Of a stretch of 64,000 bases of DNA, positions 44,001-52,232 are shown in pieces; the first letter of the stretch is position 1, and every line of letters starts with the position of its first letter. Both the position numbers and the translations under genes were made by a program. The notes beneath the pieces are model-generated. The model was not told the DNA's origin, ran no database searches, and saw nothing but the letters and a program-made list of their open reading frames with translations. The stretch is from positions 1-64,000 of the forward strand of contig CAYQWX010000001.1 in NCBI GenBank assembly GCA_964421355.1, read 5' to 3'. Origin of the DNA: JALTDM01 sp964421355. GTDB taxonomy: Bacteria; Bacteroidota; Bacteroidia; Bacteroidales; JALTDM01.

Positions 44001-46635
44001 CGTGAGCTACTACTAATATTTTTGTTCCATCTCCTCGTGTCCATGATAAATCAAGAGAAGAAGTAGTTGAGCCTGTTACTGCAAAGTTTGATGCTTGTGT
44101 GTTTGGTGTTACACAAGTATTAGAGTTTGTTGTTGAATTTATTTCCAAATCATCTATCCACAACATAAATTTATCTGTAGAAACATGATGGATAGCTACA
44201 TATATCTCTTGATTATCATAAGCACTTAAATCATAAGAATATTGTTGCCAACTGCTATCAGCAGGAGTTACATTAGAAATTGCTGTAAAACTTGATGGAT
44301 TATTATCCGTAGTAGAAACCATTACTTCAAATTCATCATCTCCCCAAGTTTTTGGTTTTGGTGATAATGCCCAAAAACTAAATGAAGAATTAGTGCCTAA
44401 TTGTAATTTAGGAGAAATGAACCAGTCATCACTTTGGCTTCCATCGTTCGGACAAATTGCCATTCCAACCCTTACTCCACTATGAGCAGCATCACCAACT
44501 GTGCTTTCCCAGCAATCACTTGTATTAAATGCCATATAGGCAAAAGCAGAACCTTCTCCTGTCCAATCACAATCACTACTTTGATAAGTTGCTTTCCCGT
44601 CTCCATCCACTGTGGTCCAAGGAGCAAAAGAAGTTGTATAGTCTGCACTACTTTCAAAATCCCATGTAAATGGATAAGAGGAAATAGGAGCAGCTTCAGT
44701 AGTAGCATTTGCAGTTACACCTGGAGATGAATATTCATTTGAAGGTAAATAAGACCAAGCTTTATAATAATATGTAGTAGAAGGTTGTAGTCCCGTATGG
44801 TTATAAGTAGTATTTGTTCCATAATAAAGCACAGTACCACCACCTGGAATAGCATCACCGGGATTATAAGTTGTTCCGTTTTGAGGAGTCCCGAAAGTGC
44901 CGTTCGGCGACCATGCTAATAATACAGGATCTCCATTATTATTTAAATCCCAACTCAAATCTATTTCTTGGTCAGAAACTGCATTTGCTGTCAAATTTTG
45001 AGGATCTCCTGTTTCTTGGAATTTAAAGCCAATTATTCTTGTAGCCAAACTTGTAGATGAATTTACATATTGTCCTGTAAACCAAAAAGTAACGTTGTCT
45101 GATGGGTCAACGCTCATTTGGAAATAATCTCCCCAACGATTTACATTTGTTTGTGCTCCTTGCCCATCAACAATAACGGTTTCAGGAATATCCATTACTC
45201 CATTTGCATTTGCATGCTCTGCTGCCGATTGTCCTGTGAAACGCAGTCCTGTATAAGTGTTTGGACCTGCAACAGAATAAGCTAATGCTATTTCATGATT
45301 AGCATTTATAGATATACTTCCCATCCATCTATTTGTAGCATCAGGTGCATAAGTGCCACTTTGTCGTAAGCTCCAGCCATTACCGTCGTTAGTAAGTTCG
45401 TACCACCTTACTCCTGCATGATCATTGCCATCTACATCAACAGTATGACAAGCAACAATAGTTTGTTCATTACCAAAATTCCTATATTGTGCTCTATACA
45501 TAAGGACAGTAGGAATTGCATCCAATTTTTGAGAAGTTCCTCTTTGTTCTATATCATTCATATAACTTGATGTGTTAAATTGGGAGTCAAAAGAAGGGAC
45601 ATCAATTACTTGAACCCTATCAAAAGTAGAATTATTAGGATTAGACCAATCTGCATGCAATTCATAAAGCCATAAGGCATCACTTCCTCCTCCCCATGCA
45701 TCGTCATTTATGGTAATAAACATACCTGGAGTTCCTGATGGAGCAAAAGTGCCGTCATTATCCAAAGGTTGAATGCAATGAAAACCGCTATTTGGACGGT
45801 AAGGATTGTCAAATCCTATCATTTGAGGATTACTTCCTCCGTTTAACATTACAGAACGTTCAAAAACATAAACATCATTTTTATTTGCTCCGGAATTATT
45901 TGTTGCCATATAGTATCCATCTTGCCAAATTCCTACTTTTTCATAATCTGGCATATCATCTACATCAAAACTATATGCGTACCATTGTCCTGTGGGGTCA
46001 TTAGTTGCAGAAACAGCAAACAGCATATAATCATTACTGCCACTTATAGAAAACTCTATAGCTACCCATCTGTCAGCTTCTTCATCATACAGAGCAATGG
46101 GGTCACCATCATTATATTGGGCACCTGTAACATTCCCAAAAAGGGAATTCATTGCATTAGGGCCTGCTACTAGATTACCGCTTTTGTCATAAATGGCATA
46201 AGAAGTGTTGTAGGTTTGCATAAAGTAATTTGGTCCTACTGTTCCGTTATCGTCAGTAGGATAGCCCCCGTCACCATTTTGTCCTTCAAAATTTGCAACA
46301 ATAATAGGTTGTGCTTTTGTGCCGCTAGGTATTGATTTTTGCCATACGGGGTCAGGACCTTTTGGCAAAGCATTTGCTGCATTAGGATAATTACGTTCTT
46401 TTAGTTCCTCATTACGCTCAATATCTTTTAAAGCCTCTTTTTTTGCTCCAATTTGAGCTTCTGTTAAAGGTTGAAAATTTCTGACAGGGCCAATTACTCC
46501 TAAAAAGTGTCCTGTTCTAACTACTTTTGGATGTACTGGCTTATGACCTGTAAATGCTTCTGTTTGGAACTGTTGAGAAAATCCAAACAAAGAAAATACA
46601 AGCATCCACACTACACTCATCAAATACTTTTTCAT
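41032..46635 (-). CDS. Giant T9SS-secreted adhesin-like protein with duplicated domains
   Basis: A 1867-residue surface protein. In order: signal peptide (about 1-21), a large N-terminal beta domain with a repeated Asp/Trp pattern (about 60-540), a fibronectin-III-like segment (about 541-648), a cleaved-adhesin/MAM-like jelly-roll (about 650-835), two nearly identical fibronectin-III-like units (about 845-1078), a second copy of the jelly-roll (about 1084-1267), six Ig-like domains of about 84 residues (about 1268-1785, each with YQW...G, TYTI/V and DAG-Y-C), and a T9SS sorting domain (NPTQGELLIRGS, SLNKGLYLLKVTF). It is probably attached to the cell surface or released, for adhesion or binding. 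The paired copies are near identical in DNA, showing recent duplication. Confidence 0.9.
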   Translation of the reverse strand: MKKYLMSVVWMLVFSLFGFSQQFQTEAFTGHKPVHPKVVRTGHFLGVIGPVRNFQPLTEAQIGAKKEALKDIERNEELKERNYPNAANALPKGPDPVWQKSIPSGTKAQPIIVANFEGQNGDGGYPTDDNGTVGPNYFMQTYNTSYAIYDKSGNLVAGPNAMNSLFGNVTGAQYNDGDPIALYDEEADRWVAIEFSISGSNDYMLFAVSATNDPTGQWYAYSFDVDDMPDYEKVGIWQDGYYMATNNSGANKNDVYVFERSVMLNGGSNPQMIGFDNPYRPNSGFHCIQPLDNDGTFAPSGTPGMFITINDDAWGGGSDALWLYELHADWSNPNNSTFDRVQVIDVPSFDSQFNTSSYMNDIEQRGTSQKLDAIPTVLMYRAQYRNFGNEQTIVACHTVDVDGNDHAGVRWYELTNDGNGWSLRQSGTYAPDATNRWMGSISINANHEIALAYSVAGPNTYTGLRFTGQSAAEHANANGVMDIPETVIVDGQGAQTNVNRWGDYFQMSVDPSDNVTFWFTGQYVNSSTSLATRIIGFKFQETGDPQNLTANAVSDQEIDLSWDLNNNGDPVLLAWSPNGTFGTPQNGTTYNPGDAIPGGGTVLYYGTNTTYNHTGLQPSTTYYYKAWSYLPSNEYSSPGVTANATTEAAPISSYPFTWDFESSADYTTSFAPWTTVDGDGKATYQSSDCDWTGEGSAFAYMAFNTSDCWESTVGDAAHSGVRVGMAICPNDGSQSDDWFISPKLQLGTNSSFSFWALSPKPKTWGDDEFEVMVSTTDNNPSSFTAISNVTPADSSWQQYSYDLSAYDNQEIYVAIHHVSTDKFMLWIDDLEINSTTNSNTCVTPNTQASNFAVTGSTTSSLDLSWTRGDGTKILVVAHEGSAVDSDPVSGTNYTANSTFGSGDQIGTGNYVVYSGTGQNMTVTGLNPNTTYYFALYEYNDTSGVCYLTPALTGNGITDDIVCTTPTTQASNFSAVPDTYAIDLSWTRGDGTKILVVAHEGSAVDSDPVSGTNYTANSTFGSGDQIGTGNYVVYSGTGQNVTVTGLNPNTTYYFALYEYNDTSGVCYLTPGLSGNATTLNDEYIVSSYPFTWDFESSADYTTSFDPWTTVDGDGKATYGSNDCDFPGEQSAFAYMAFNTSDCWESTVGDAAHSGVRVGMAICPNDGSQSDDWFISPKLQLGTNSSFSFWALSPKPSSWGDDSFEVLVSTTDNNPSSFTAISSVTDAPDTWQQFTYDLSNYDNQEIYVAIRHVSTDKFMLWIDDLEINSTINCTTPTITTQPNNQTVCEGNSVNFSVVANATAPVYQWKHDGNDISGANSDTYTISNVTMADAGNYTCVITDSCGNVITSNPATLTVNPAVSITTQPAGGNVCTGNSYTFSITATGSNLTYQWYLNGNAINGATSSDYTINNVTTASAGDYTCEVTGDCGSVTSNIATLNVTESPAIVDQPVGGDVCSGNSYTFTVNATGSNLSYQWQHDGNNISGATSNTYTINNATTSDAGNYTCVISNSCGSVTTQVAQLTVSDAVSITSQPQGDTLCEGSGFSVSVGATGNALTYQWRLNGNDIPGANNQTYVINSVSTSDAGDYSCVVSNACGSVESNTATLVVNPLPTISSQPQGGNICEGSDWTFNIVANGSNLTYQWQHNGNNISGATSNVYSITNATTNDAGTYNCLISGDCGTISSDEVTLNVNETPVVTTQPVDVSVNDGDNFTLSVAASGGNLSYQWIKDGSNLIDGGNISGATTSTLSVSNATSNDEGWYWCAVSNQCGNVTSDSAQVTIMVFVSETDAKWLNITPNPTQGELLIRGSNTIKELSLFTVSGKEVVKKVNLSKKEYRINIASLNKGLYLLKVTFVDGKQARAKVIKQ
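42835..44690 (-). repeat. Recent internal duplications within the giant T9SS gene
   Basis: Two long near-identical stretches: the jelly-roll coding segment about 44140-44690 recurs at about 42835-43390 (offset 1299 bp, fixed by the shared motif starting at 44411 and 43112), and the fibronectin-like segment about 43800-44060 recurs at about 43440-43700 (offset 360 bp). Both offsets are multiples of three, so the frame is kept. Confidence 0.85.
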
Positions 46636-46711
46636 AACTTTTATATTTTAAATTACCATATTTAATAACAAAATAAGACTAAAGCAACATTTTATAAGTT
46701 GCATGTATATT

Positions 46712-48175
46712 CTATTTTTTTTCTACATTTTCTATTGTATGAACTAAAAAGTTCCAAAACTTTTTAACTGATTCTATATTAACTTTTTCATCTGGAGAGT
46801 GAGGATATTTTATAGTAGGACCTACGGCAATCATATCCCAATTAGTATAAATACCACCTAACAATCCACATTCAAGACCAGCGTGAATAGCACTTATTTT
46901 CGGAATATTCCCGAACAATGTTTTGTATTGTTCTGTCATTACTTTCAATATTTCTGAATCAGGATTTGGTTTCCAGCCCGGATACTCTCCTGTAAATTCT
47001 ATATTATCTGCATTTGCCAAAGAATACAAAGCATCAAATACTTCTGCAAGAGCATCTTTTGAAGAATCAACGGAAGATCTCATGAGTGCTTTTATGCTTG
47101 CAGAACCGTTTTTGATTACTATTATTGCCAAATTTGTAGATGTTTCAACAAGATCAGGCATATCATTGCTCATACGAATCACACCATTAGGAGTAGCTAC
47201 TATTACATTCAATATTCGTTTTTTATCTGTGTCATCCATTACCATAGAAGGTGTGTCAGTTTTTTCTGCAAAAAATGTTAAATCAGGCTCTACTGTTTTA
47301 TATTCGTTTTTTATAATTGCTTCAAAGTCTTTAACGGCATTTTCAAAATCAGTAACTTTATTTTCAGGAATAGTTACTATTGCATATCCTTCACGAGGAA
47401 TAGCATTTCTCATATTTCCACCTTCAAATACGGATATTTCTACAGGAATGTTTTTTGAAATATGATAGAGAAATCTTGCTAACAGCACATTAGCATTTCC
47501 TCTGCCCAAATGTATATCAACGCCAGAGTGCCCGCCTTTTAATCCTTTTATTACTACTTTATATGCTTTATAATCGGAAGGAGTTTCTTTTTCTTTGTAA
47601 GTAAAATCTAAGTTGGCTTCCAATCCTCCTGCACAACCTATACACAACTCTCCTTCGTCTTCAAAATCAAGATTTATCAAAATATCTCCTTTTAATAATC
47701 CTGGTTTTAAGTTAAAAGCACCCGTCATTCCAGTTTCTTCATCTACAGTGAATAATGCTTCAATAGGACCGTGTTTTATGTCTTTAGAATCCAATATGGC
47801 AAGAGCTGCTGCCAACCCAATGCCATTATCAGCTCCTAAAGTTGTTCCTTTTGCAGTTACCCATTCTCCATCAATATATGCATCTATAGGGTCTTTTTCA
47901 AAGTCATGCTCAACATCACTGTTTTTTTGTGGTACCATATCCATGTGTGCTTGCAATATTATTCCCTTTTTATTTTCCATACCGGGTGTAGCAGGTTTCC
48001 TGATTATTACATTACCTACTTCATCTACTATAACTTCAAGGTTTCTATCACTTGCAAACTTTTTAAGATATTCTATAACTTTACCTTCTTTTTTAGAAGG
48101 ACGTGGTATTTGGGTAAGGTCATAAAAGAATTTCCATACCGCTTTGGGTTCTAATGATAATATTTCTTTTCCCAT
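46712..48175 (-). CDS. pepD: Aminoacyl-histidine dipeptidase (PepD, M20 family)
   Basis: A 487-residue M20 metallopeptidase. Metal- and catalysis-related motifs: QAHMDMVPQK (about 81), GTTLGADNGIGLAAALA (about 116), TVDEETGMTGA (about 148, catalytic Glu) and LDFEDEGELCIGCAGG (about 173), with HSGVDIH (about 217) in the lid. It cleaves dipeptides such as those with histidine (carnosine-type). Alone in its orientation between the giant T9SS gene and the ATP-grasp gene. A -7 element at 48206 precedes it. Confidence 0.93.
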   Translation of the reverse strand: MGKEILSLEPKAVWKFFYDLTQIPRPSKKEGKVIEYLKKFASDRNLEVIVDEVGNVIIRKPATPGMENKKGIILQAHMDMVPQKNSDVEHDFEKDPIDAYIDGEWVTAKGTTLGADNGIGLAAALAILDSKDIKHGPIEALFTVDEETGMTGAFNLKPGLLKGDILINLDFEDEGELCIGCAGGLEANLDFTYKEKETPSDYKAYKVVIKGLKGGHSGVDIHLGRGNANVLLARFLYHISKNIPVEISVFEGGNMRNAIPREGYAIVTIPENKVTDFENAVKDFEAIIKNEYKTVEPDLTFFAEKTDTPSMVMDDTDKKRILNVIVATPNGVIRMSNDMPDLVETSTNLAIIVIKNGSASIKALMRSSVDSSKDALAEVFDALYSLANADNIEFTGEYPGWKPNPDSEILKVMTEQYKTLFGNIPKISAIHAGLECGLLGGIYTNWDMIAVGPTIKYPHSPDEKVNIESVKKFWNFLVHTIENVEKK

Positions 48176-48205
48176 GATTAAATATTTTTAAATGTTTTTC
48201 AATTC

Positions 48206-48213
48206 CAAAGATA
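48206..48213 (-). promoter_or_regulatory. Bacteroidota-type -7 promoter element
   Basis: TATCTTTG on the minus strand matches TAnnTTTG, 30 bases before the pepD start at 48175. Confidence 0.5.
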
Positions 48214-48292
48214 CAAAAAACATTATATGATTTAATTTTTGCTTAAAATTTCTATATATAAATTTTACCAATTCTCTCTAAAAAAATACCAT

Positions 48293-48300
48293 TACTTTTG
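48293..48300 (+). promoter_or_regulatory. Bacteroidota-type -7 promoter element
   Basis: TACTTTTG matches TAnnTTTG 25 bases before the ATG at 48326. It excludes the earlier in-frame start at 48239, since transcription would begin after it. Confidence 0.55.
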
Positions 48301-48325
48301 TATTGGAACAAAATATTTATTTACT

Positions 48326-51300
48326 ATGAACAAAGACAAAAAATTATCAACAAATAATACTCATAAAATTCTTTATAAATTCTTAAAAAGTCAAAACTCC
48401 AATAGGGATATCTTTCATGATTTAATGCCTTTTAAAGTTAAAGAGATATTGCTTGTAGCAACTATGTATGATGCTTTTTCTATAGAGAGTGAAGGACAAT
48501 TTGTTGATAGGGTTTTCGGAGAATATCATAATTTGAATTTAATACATCTTCCTCGTATAACTGGTGTTACTACTGCAGACGAAGTAAAAGAAGAACTTAA
48601 CAAAAAAAAGTTTGATTTAGTTATAATAATTACAGGCTTAAACAAAGATTATCCTATCAAAATATCTAAACTTATAAGAAAAATAAATCCTTTAATGCCA
48701 ATATTTTTATTGCTTAACAATAATAAGGACATAGATTATTACAAAACTCACATCCATAAAAACATAATAGACCGCACATTTGTTTGGAATGGAGATTCCA
48801 GAATATTTTTTGCAATGGTAAAACTTCTGGAAGATACTACAAATGTAGAAAATGACATCAAAGTAGGTAAAGGAATAGTAAAAATCATATTGCTGGTAGA
48901 AGATAGTGAAAAATATTATTCTCGTTACTTACCACAATTATATCATTTGGTGCTGGAGCAAACACGCCGAATATTGTCTGAAAATAGCAATGATGAGCTG
49001 TATAAACTATTGAAAATGCGTTCCCGTCCAAGAATTTTAATGGCTACTAATTATGAAGAAGCTATGAAAGTGTTTACTATGTATAAAAAAGATTTATTAC
49101 TTCTTATTACTGATGTGGAATTTAATAAAGAAAATAAAATGAATAAAGAGGCAGGTTTCTTGTTGGCAAAAACTTTTAGAGAATATAATCCTGAATTACC
49201 GATAATTATACAGTCATCAAATGAAAATAATAGAAAAGAAGCAGAATCTATAAAAACATATTTCATTAATAAAAATAGTGAGACATTATTACATGATATA
49301 AGGATATTTATGCAAAATTATCTTGGGTTTGGTGATTTTATATTTAGAGACAAAAATGGTAATCCTATTACAACGGCTCATTCTTTTGAAGAATTTTTTG
49401 AGCTTCTTGAAGTTGTGCCTGAAGATAGTCTTTATTATCATGCATTGCACAATCATTTTTCACAGTGGCTTGTTGCTCAAGGAGAAATAGAACTTGGACA
49501 AATGTTATCAAAAATAAGTGTAACTCAATTTTCTTCAATGGAGGAACTAAGAGATTATTTAAAAGAAAAAATTTATGAATATCAAATAAGAGGTAAAAAA
49601 GGTAAACTTGTTCCTTTTACAAGAAGAGATTGGTTGGAAGAAAGTAATATTGCAAGTCTTGCTTCGGGAAATTTAGGGGGAAAGGGTAGAGGTCTTTTGT
49701 TTCTTAACACATTGGTATATAATTTTAACTTATCTCGTATTATAGAGGGAATAGATATACGCACTCCAAGAACAGCAATCATAGGAACAGATGAATTTGA
49801 CAAATTTCTTAAGGAAAACGGGCTTATAGAGAAAGTCTATTCTAGAAAATACTCTTATTCTGAAATAAAACAAATGTTCATAAACTCCTCGTTATCAAAT
49901 GAATTGATGCGGAAATTGGAAATAATTGTAGAAAATACATATAATCCAATTGCAGTACGTTCCTCAAGTCTGTTTGAAGATTCACTTATGCAGCCATTTG
50001 CAGGTGTATTTGAAACATATCTGGTGAGCAATAATTTACCTACTATAGAAACCAGAGTAAAACAATTATCCGATGCCATAAAACTTGTATATGCTTCTAT
50101 CTTTTCTCCTGAATCCATTAATTATATAGAAGCTATAAACTATAAAATAGAAGAAGAAAAAATGGCTGTAGTGCTACAAGAAGTAGTAGGACAAAAATTT
50201 GACAATTATTATTATCCTCATATAAGCGGAGTAGCCCAATCTTATAATTTTTATCCTATTTCACACATGCAACCTGAAGATGGTTTTGCGGTGATAGCGT
50301 TAGGACTTGGACAATATGTAGTAGAAGGGAAAAAGGCATTCCGTTTTTGCCCTAAGCATTCTCAAATAGATATTTTTTCAAAAGAAGAGTTACTTAAAAA
50401 CTCTCAAAGACAGTTTTATGCAGTAGATTTAAGCAATAAATCCGTTGATTTATTAAAAGGGGAAACTGCCAATTTAGCATTATTAGATATTTCTGAAGCA
50501 GAAAAACATGGCACGCTTAGACATTTGGTATCTGTATATGATTATGAGAATGATATGATGCGTCCAGGATTAGATTATCCGGGACCAAGAATATTAAATT
50601 TTGCTAACATACTAAAATATAACTACATACCATTGTCGGAAACATTATCTACTATACTTGACATAGTGAAAGAAGCTATGGGGTCGGCAGTAGAAATAGA
50701 ATTTGCAGTAGATCTCACCCGCAATAAAGAAGGTAAATCATCATTTTATTTATTGCAAATAAAACCATTGTTATCAAACGAAGAGGATTATAAAATAGAC
50801 TTAAATAAAATAAATTATGAAAAATTGATACTTTTATCTGACAAAAGTGTAGGAAACGGCATAATAAAAGGTATAAAAGATGTAATATTTGTTGATATAA
50901 ATAATTTTGATAAAACCATAACTGAAGAAATTGCACAAGAAATAGCTACTTTTAATACTTTGATGAAAAAAGAGGACAAAGACTATGTTCTTATAGGTCC
51001 TGGACGTTGGGGAACAAGAGACAAATTTATAGGGATACCTGTTGCGTGGTCCGATATATCCAAGGCAAAAGTAATCGTGGAAACAAGTTTGAGAGATTTT
51101 CCACTTGACCCATCTTTGGGGTCACACTTTTTCCATAATGTAATATCTATGAATGTGGGGTATTTTTCTGTAAATCAGCAAAGTGGAGATAGTTTTATAA
51201 AATGGGACAAGCTATACAATGCAAATATTATTCGCAAAGGGAAATATATAATACATGTACGTTTTGATAAAGATTTGATAATAAAAATGGATGGGAAAAA

Positions 51301-51328
51301 ACGAATATCTATAATAGAAGAGCAATAA
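48326..51328 (+). CDS. Receiver-like/PEP-synthase ATP-grasp domain protein
   Basis: A 1000-residue protein. Two CheY-like domains come first (about 40-170 with KEILLVATMYDAF; and about 185-345 with IILLVEDSEKY, LLITDVEFNKENKMNKEAGF and LPIIIQSSNE). The C-terminal half holds a PPDK_N/PEP synthase ATP-binding domain: SGNLGGKGRGLLFLNTLV (about 443), IAVRSSSLFEDSLMQPFAGV (about 548) and VVLQEVVGQ. The swivelling phospho-His domain and PEP-binding barrel of PEP synthase are absent, so it cannot be a normal PEP synthase. It may phosphorylate or sense nucleotides; function unknown. The gene is transcribed alone. Confidence 0.8.
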   Translation: MNKDKKLSTNNTHKILYKFLKSQNSNRDIFHDLMPFKVKEILLVATMYDAFSIESEGQFVDRVFGEYHNLNLIHLPRITGVTTADEVKEELNKKKFDLVIIITGLNKDYPIKISKLIRKINPLMPIFLLLNNNKDIDYYKTHIHKNIIDRTFVWNGDSRIFFAMVKLLEDTTNVENDIKVGKGIVKIILLVEDSEKYYSRYLPQLYHLVLEQTRRILSENSNDELYKLLKMRSRPRILMATNYEEAMKVFTMYKKDLLLLITDVEFNKENKMNKEAGFLLAKTFREYNPELPIIIQSSNENNRKEAESIKTYFINKNSETLLHDIRIFMQNYLGFGDFIFRDKNGNPITTAHSFEEFFELLEVVPEDSLYYHALHNHFSQWLVAQGEIELGQMLSKISVTQFSSMEELRDYLKEKIYEYQIRGKKGKLVPFTRRDWLEESNIASLASGNLGGKGRGLLFLNTLVYNFNLSRIIEGIDIRTPRTAIIGTDEFDKFLKENGLIEKVYSRKYSYSEIKQMFINSSLSNELMRKLEIIVENTYNPIAVRSSSLFEDSLMQPFAGVFETYLVSNNLPTIETRVKQLSDAIKLVYASIFSPESINYIEAINYKIEEEKMAVVLQEVVGQKFDNYYYPHISGVAQSYNFYPISHMQPEDGFAVIALGLGQYVVEGKKAFRFCPKHSQIDIFSKEELLKNSQRQFYAVDLSNKSVDLLKGETANLALLDISEAEKHGTLRHLVSVYDYENDMMRPGLDYPGPRILNFANILKYNYIPLSETLSTILDIVKEAMGSAVEIEFAVDLTRNKEGKSSFYLLQIKPLLSNEEDYKIDLNKINYEKLILLSDKSVGNGIIKGIKDVIFVDINNFDKTITEEIAQEIATFNTLMKKEDKDYVLIGPGRWGTRDKFIGIPVAWSDISKAKVIVETSLRDFPLDPSLGSHFFHNVISMNVGYFSVNQQSGDSFIKWDKLYNANIIRKGKYIIHVRFDKDLIIKMDGKKRISIIEEQ

Positions 51329-51333
51329 ATTCT

Positions 51334-52107
51334 TTATGTAATCTCATTTCGTTCATTTATATCTAATCCGAATAGGGAAAAATCATATTTTACGGGATCA
51401 TTTGCATCAAAAAGTCTTAATTTGGCAGTGACTTCTTCTACTGCTTTCCAATCATTTTGTTTTCGGGTAAGTAACCCTAGTGCACGTGCTGCATTTCCAC
51501 TATGCACATCAAGGGGAAGCATTAAATCATTTGTTGGAATTTCTTTCCATAAACCAAAATGAATACCTTCACTTCTTACCAGCCACATTAAAAACATATT
51601 TATGCGTTTAGCTGCTGAGCCACGTCCCACACAAGAAACATGCTTTGTTGCATGTGCAGGAATTTCTTCCAATGAAAAAAAAACTTTTCTAAAATATATT
51701 ATTGCAGATTTTACGGTATTATTTTTTTTATAGCCTTCTAAAAATATACTTTCCAATCCTCCTTTATATTTGTATATGTACTGTAAGGCTTTTAAAAAAT
51801 ATTGTAAATCAGATGAATTAAAAGTACGATGAACAAAATTATTGATAGAACTTATTTCTTTTCTAGATGCATTCAATATGAAATCATGAGGAGCATTTGA
51901 CATAATATTTATTATTCTCTTTGCATTATTTATTATCATTTTTCTATTTCCCCAAGCAATAGTAGCAGTGAGAAATCCTGCTATTTCAATATCTTCTTTT
52001 TTGTTAAACGAATAAGGTATTTGTATAGGGTCAGTTTCAATAAAAGAATAAGTATTATATTCATAATATTTTTGTTCTAATAAATCTTTTAATTTTTCAT
52101 TATTCAT
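51334..52107 (-). CDS. TIGR02757 (DUF2400) family protein
   Basis: A 257-residue protein of the TIGR02757 family: GFLTATIAWGNRKMIINNAK near residue 43, FVHRTFNSSDLQYFLKALQYIY near 92, and RGSAAKRINMFLMWLVRSE near 163, ending with DHSGNAARALGLLTRKQNDWKA-like helices. No biochemical function is established. It is convergent with the ATP-grasp gene; the stops are 5 bp apart. Confidence 0.88.
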   Translation of the reverse strand: MNNEKLKDLLEQKYYEYNTYSFIETDPIQIPYSFNKKEDIEIAGFLTATIAWGNRKMIINNAKRIINIMSNAPHDFILNASRKEISSINNFVHRTFNSSDLQYFLKALQYIYKYKGGLESIFLEGYKKNNTVKSAIIYFRKVFFSLEEIPAHATKHVSCVGRGSAAKRINMFLMWLVRSEGIHFGLWKEIPTNDLMLPLDVHSGNAARALGLLTRKQNDWKAVEEVTAKLRLFDANDPVKYDFSLFGLDINERNEIT

Positions 52108-52202
52108 AATTCGTAATCATTGTAAATAATTCTGATGACAAAATAAATGATAAATAAGCAATAAAAAATTATAATGAAACCATTTCATTTGTAAAATTTT
52201 TT

Positions 52203-52210
52203 TATATTTG
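52203..52210 (+). promoter_or_regulatory. Bacteroidota-type -7 promoter element of cydAB
   Basis: TATATTTG matches TAnnTTTG 22 bases before the cydA ATG at 52233. Confidence 0.6.
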
Positions 52211-52232
52211 CAAAAACTAAAAAAATAATACT

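Noticed and set aside
46684..46702. Small hairpin after pepD (gcaac/gttgc)
   Set aside because: The stem has only five pairs and no adjacent T-run on the minus strand, so it is not called a terminator.
42400..48150. Several antisense frames of 70-180 codons opposite the giant T9SS gene and pepD
   Set aside because: They mirror the coding strand of long genes and have no family motifs or control signals.
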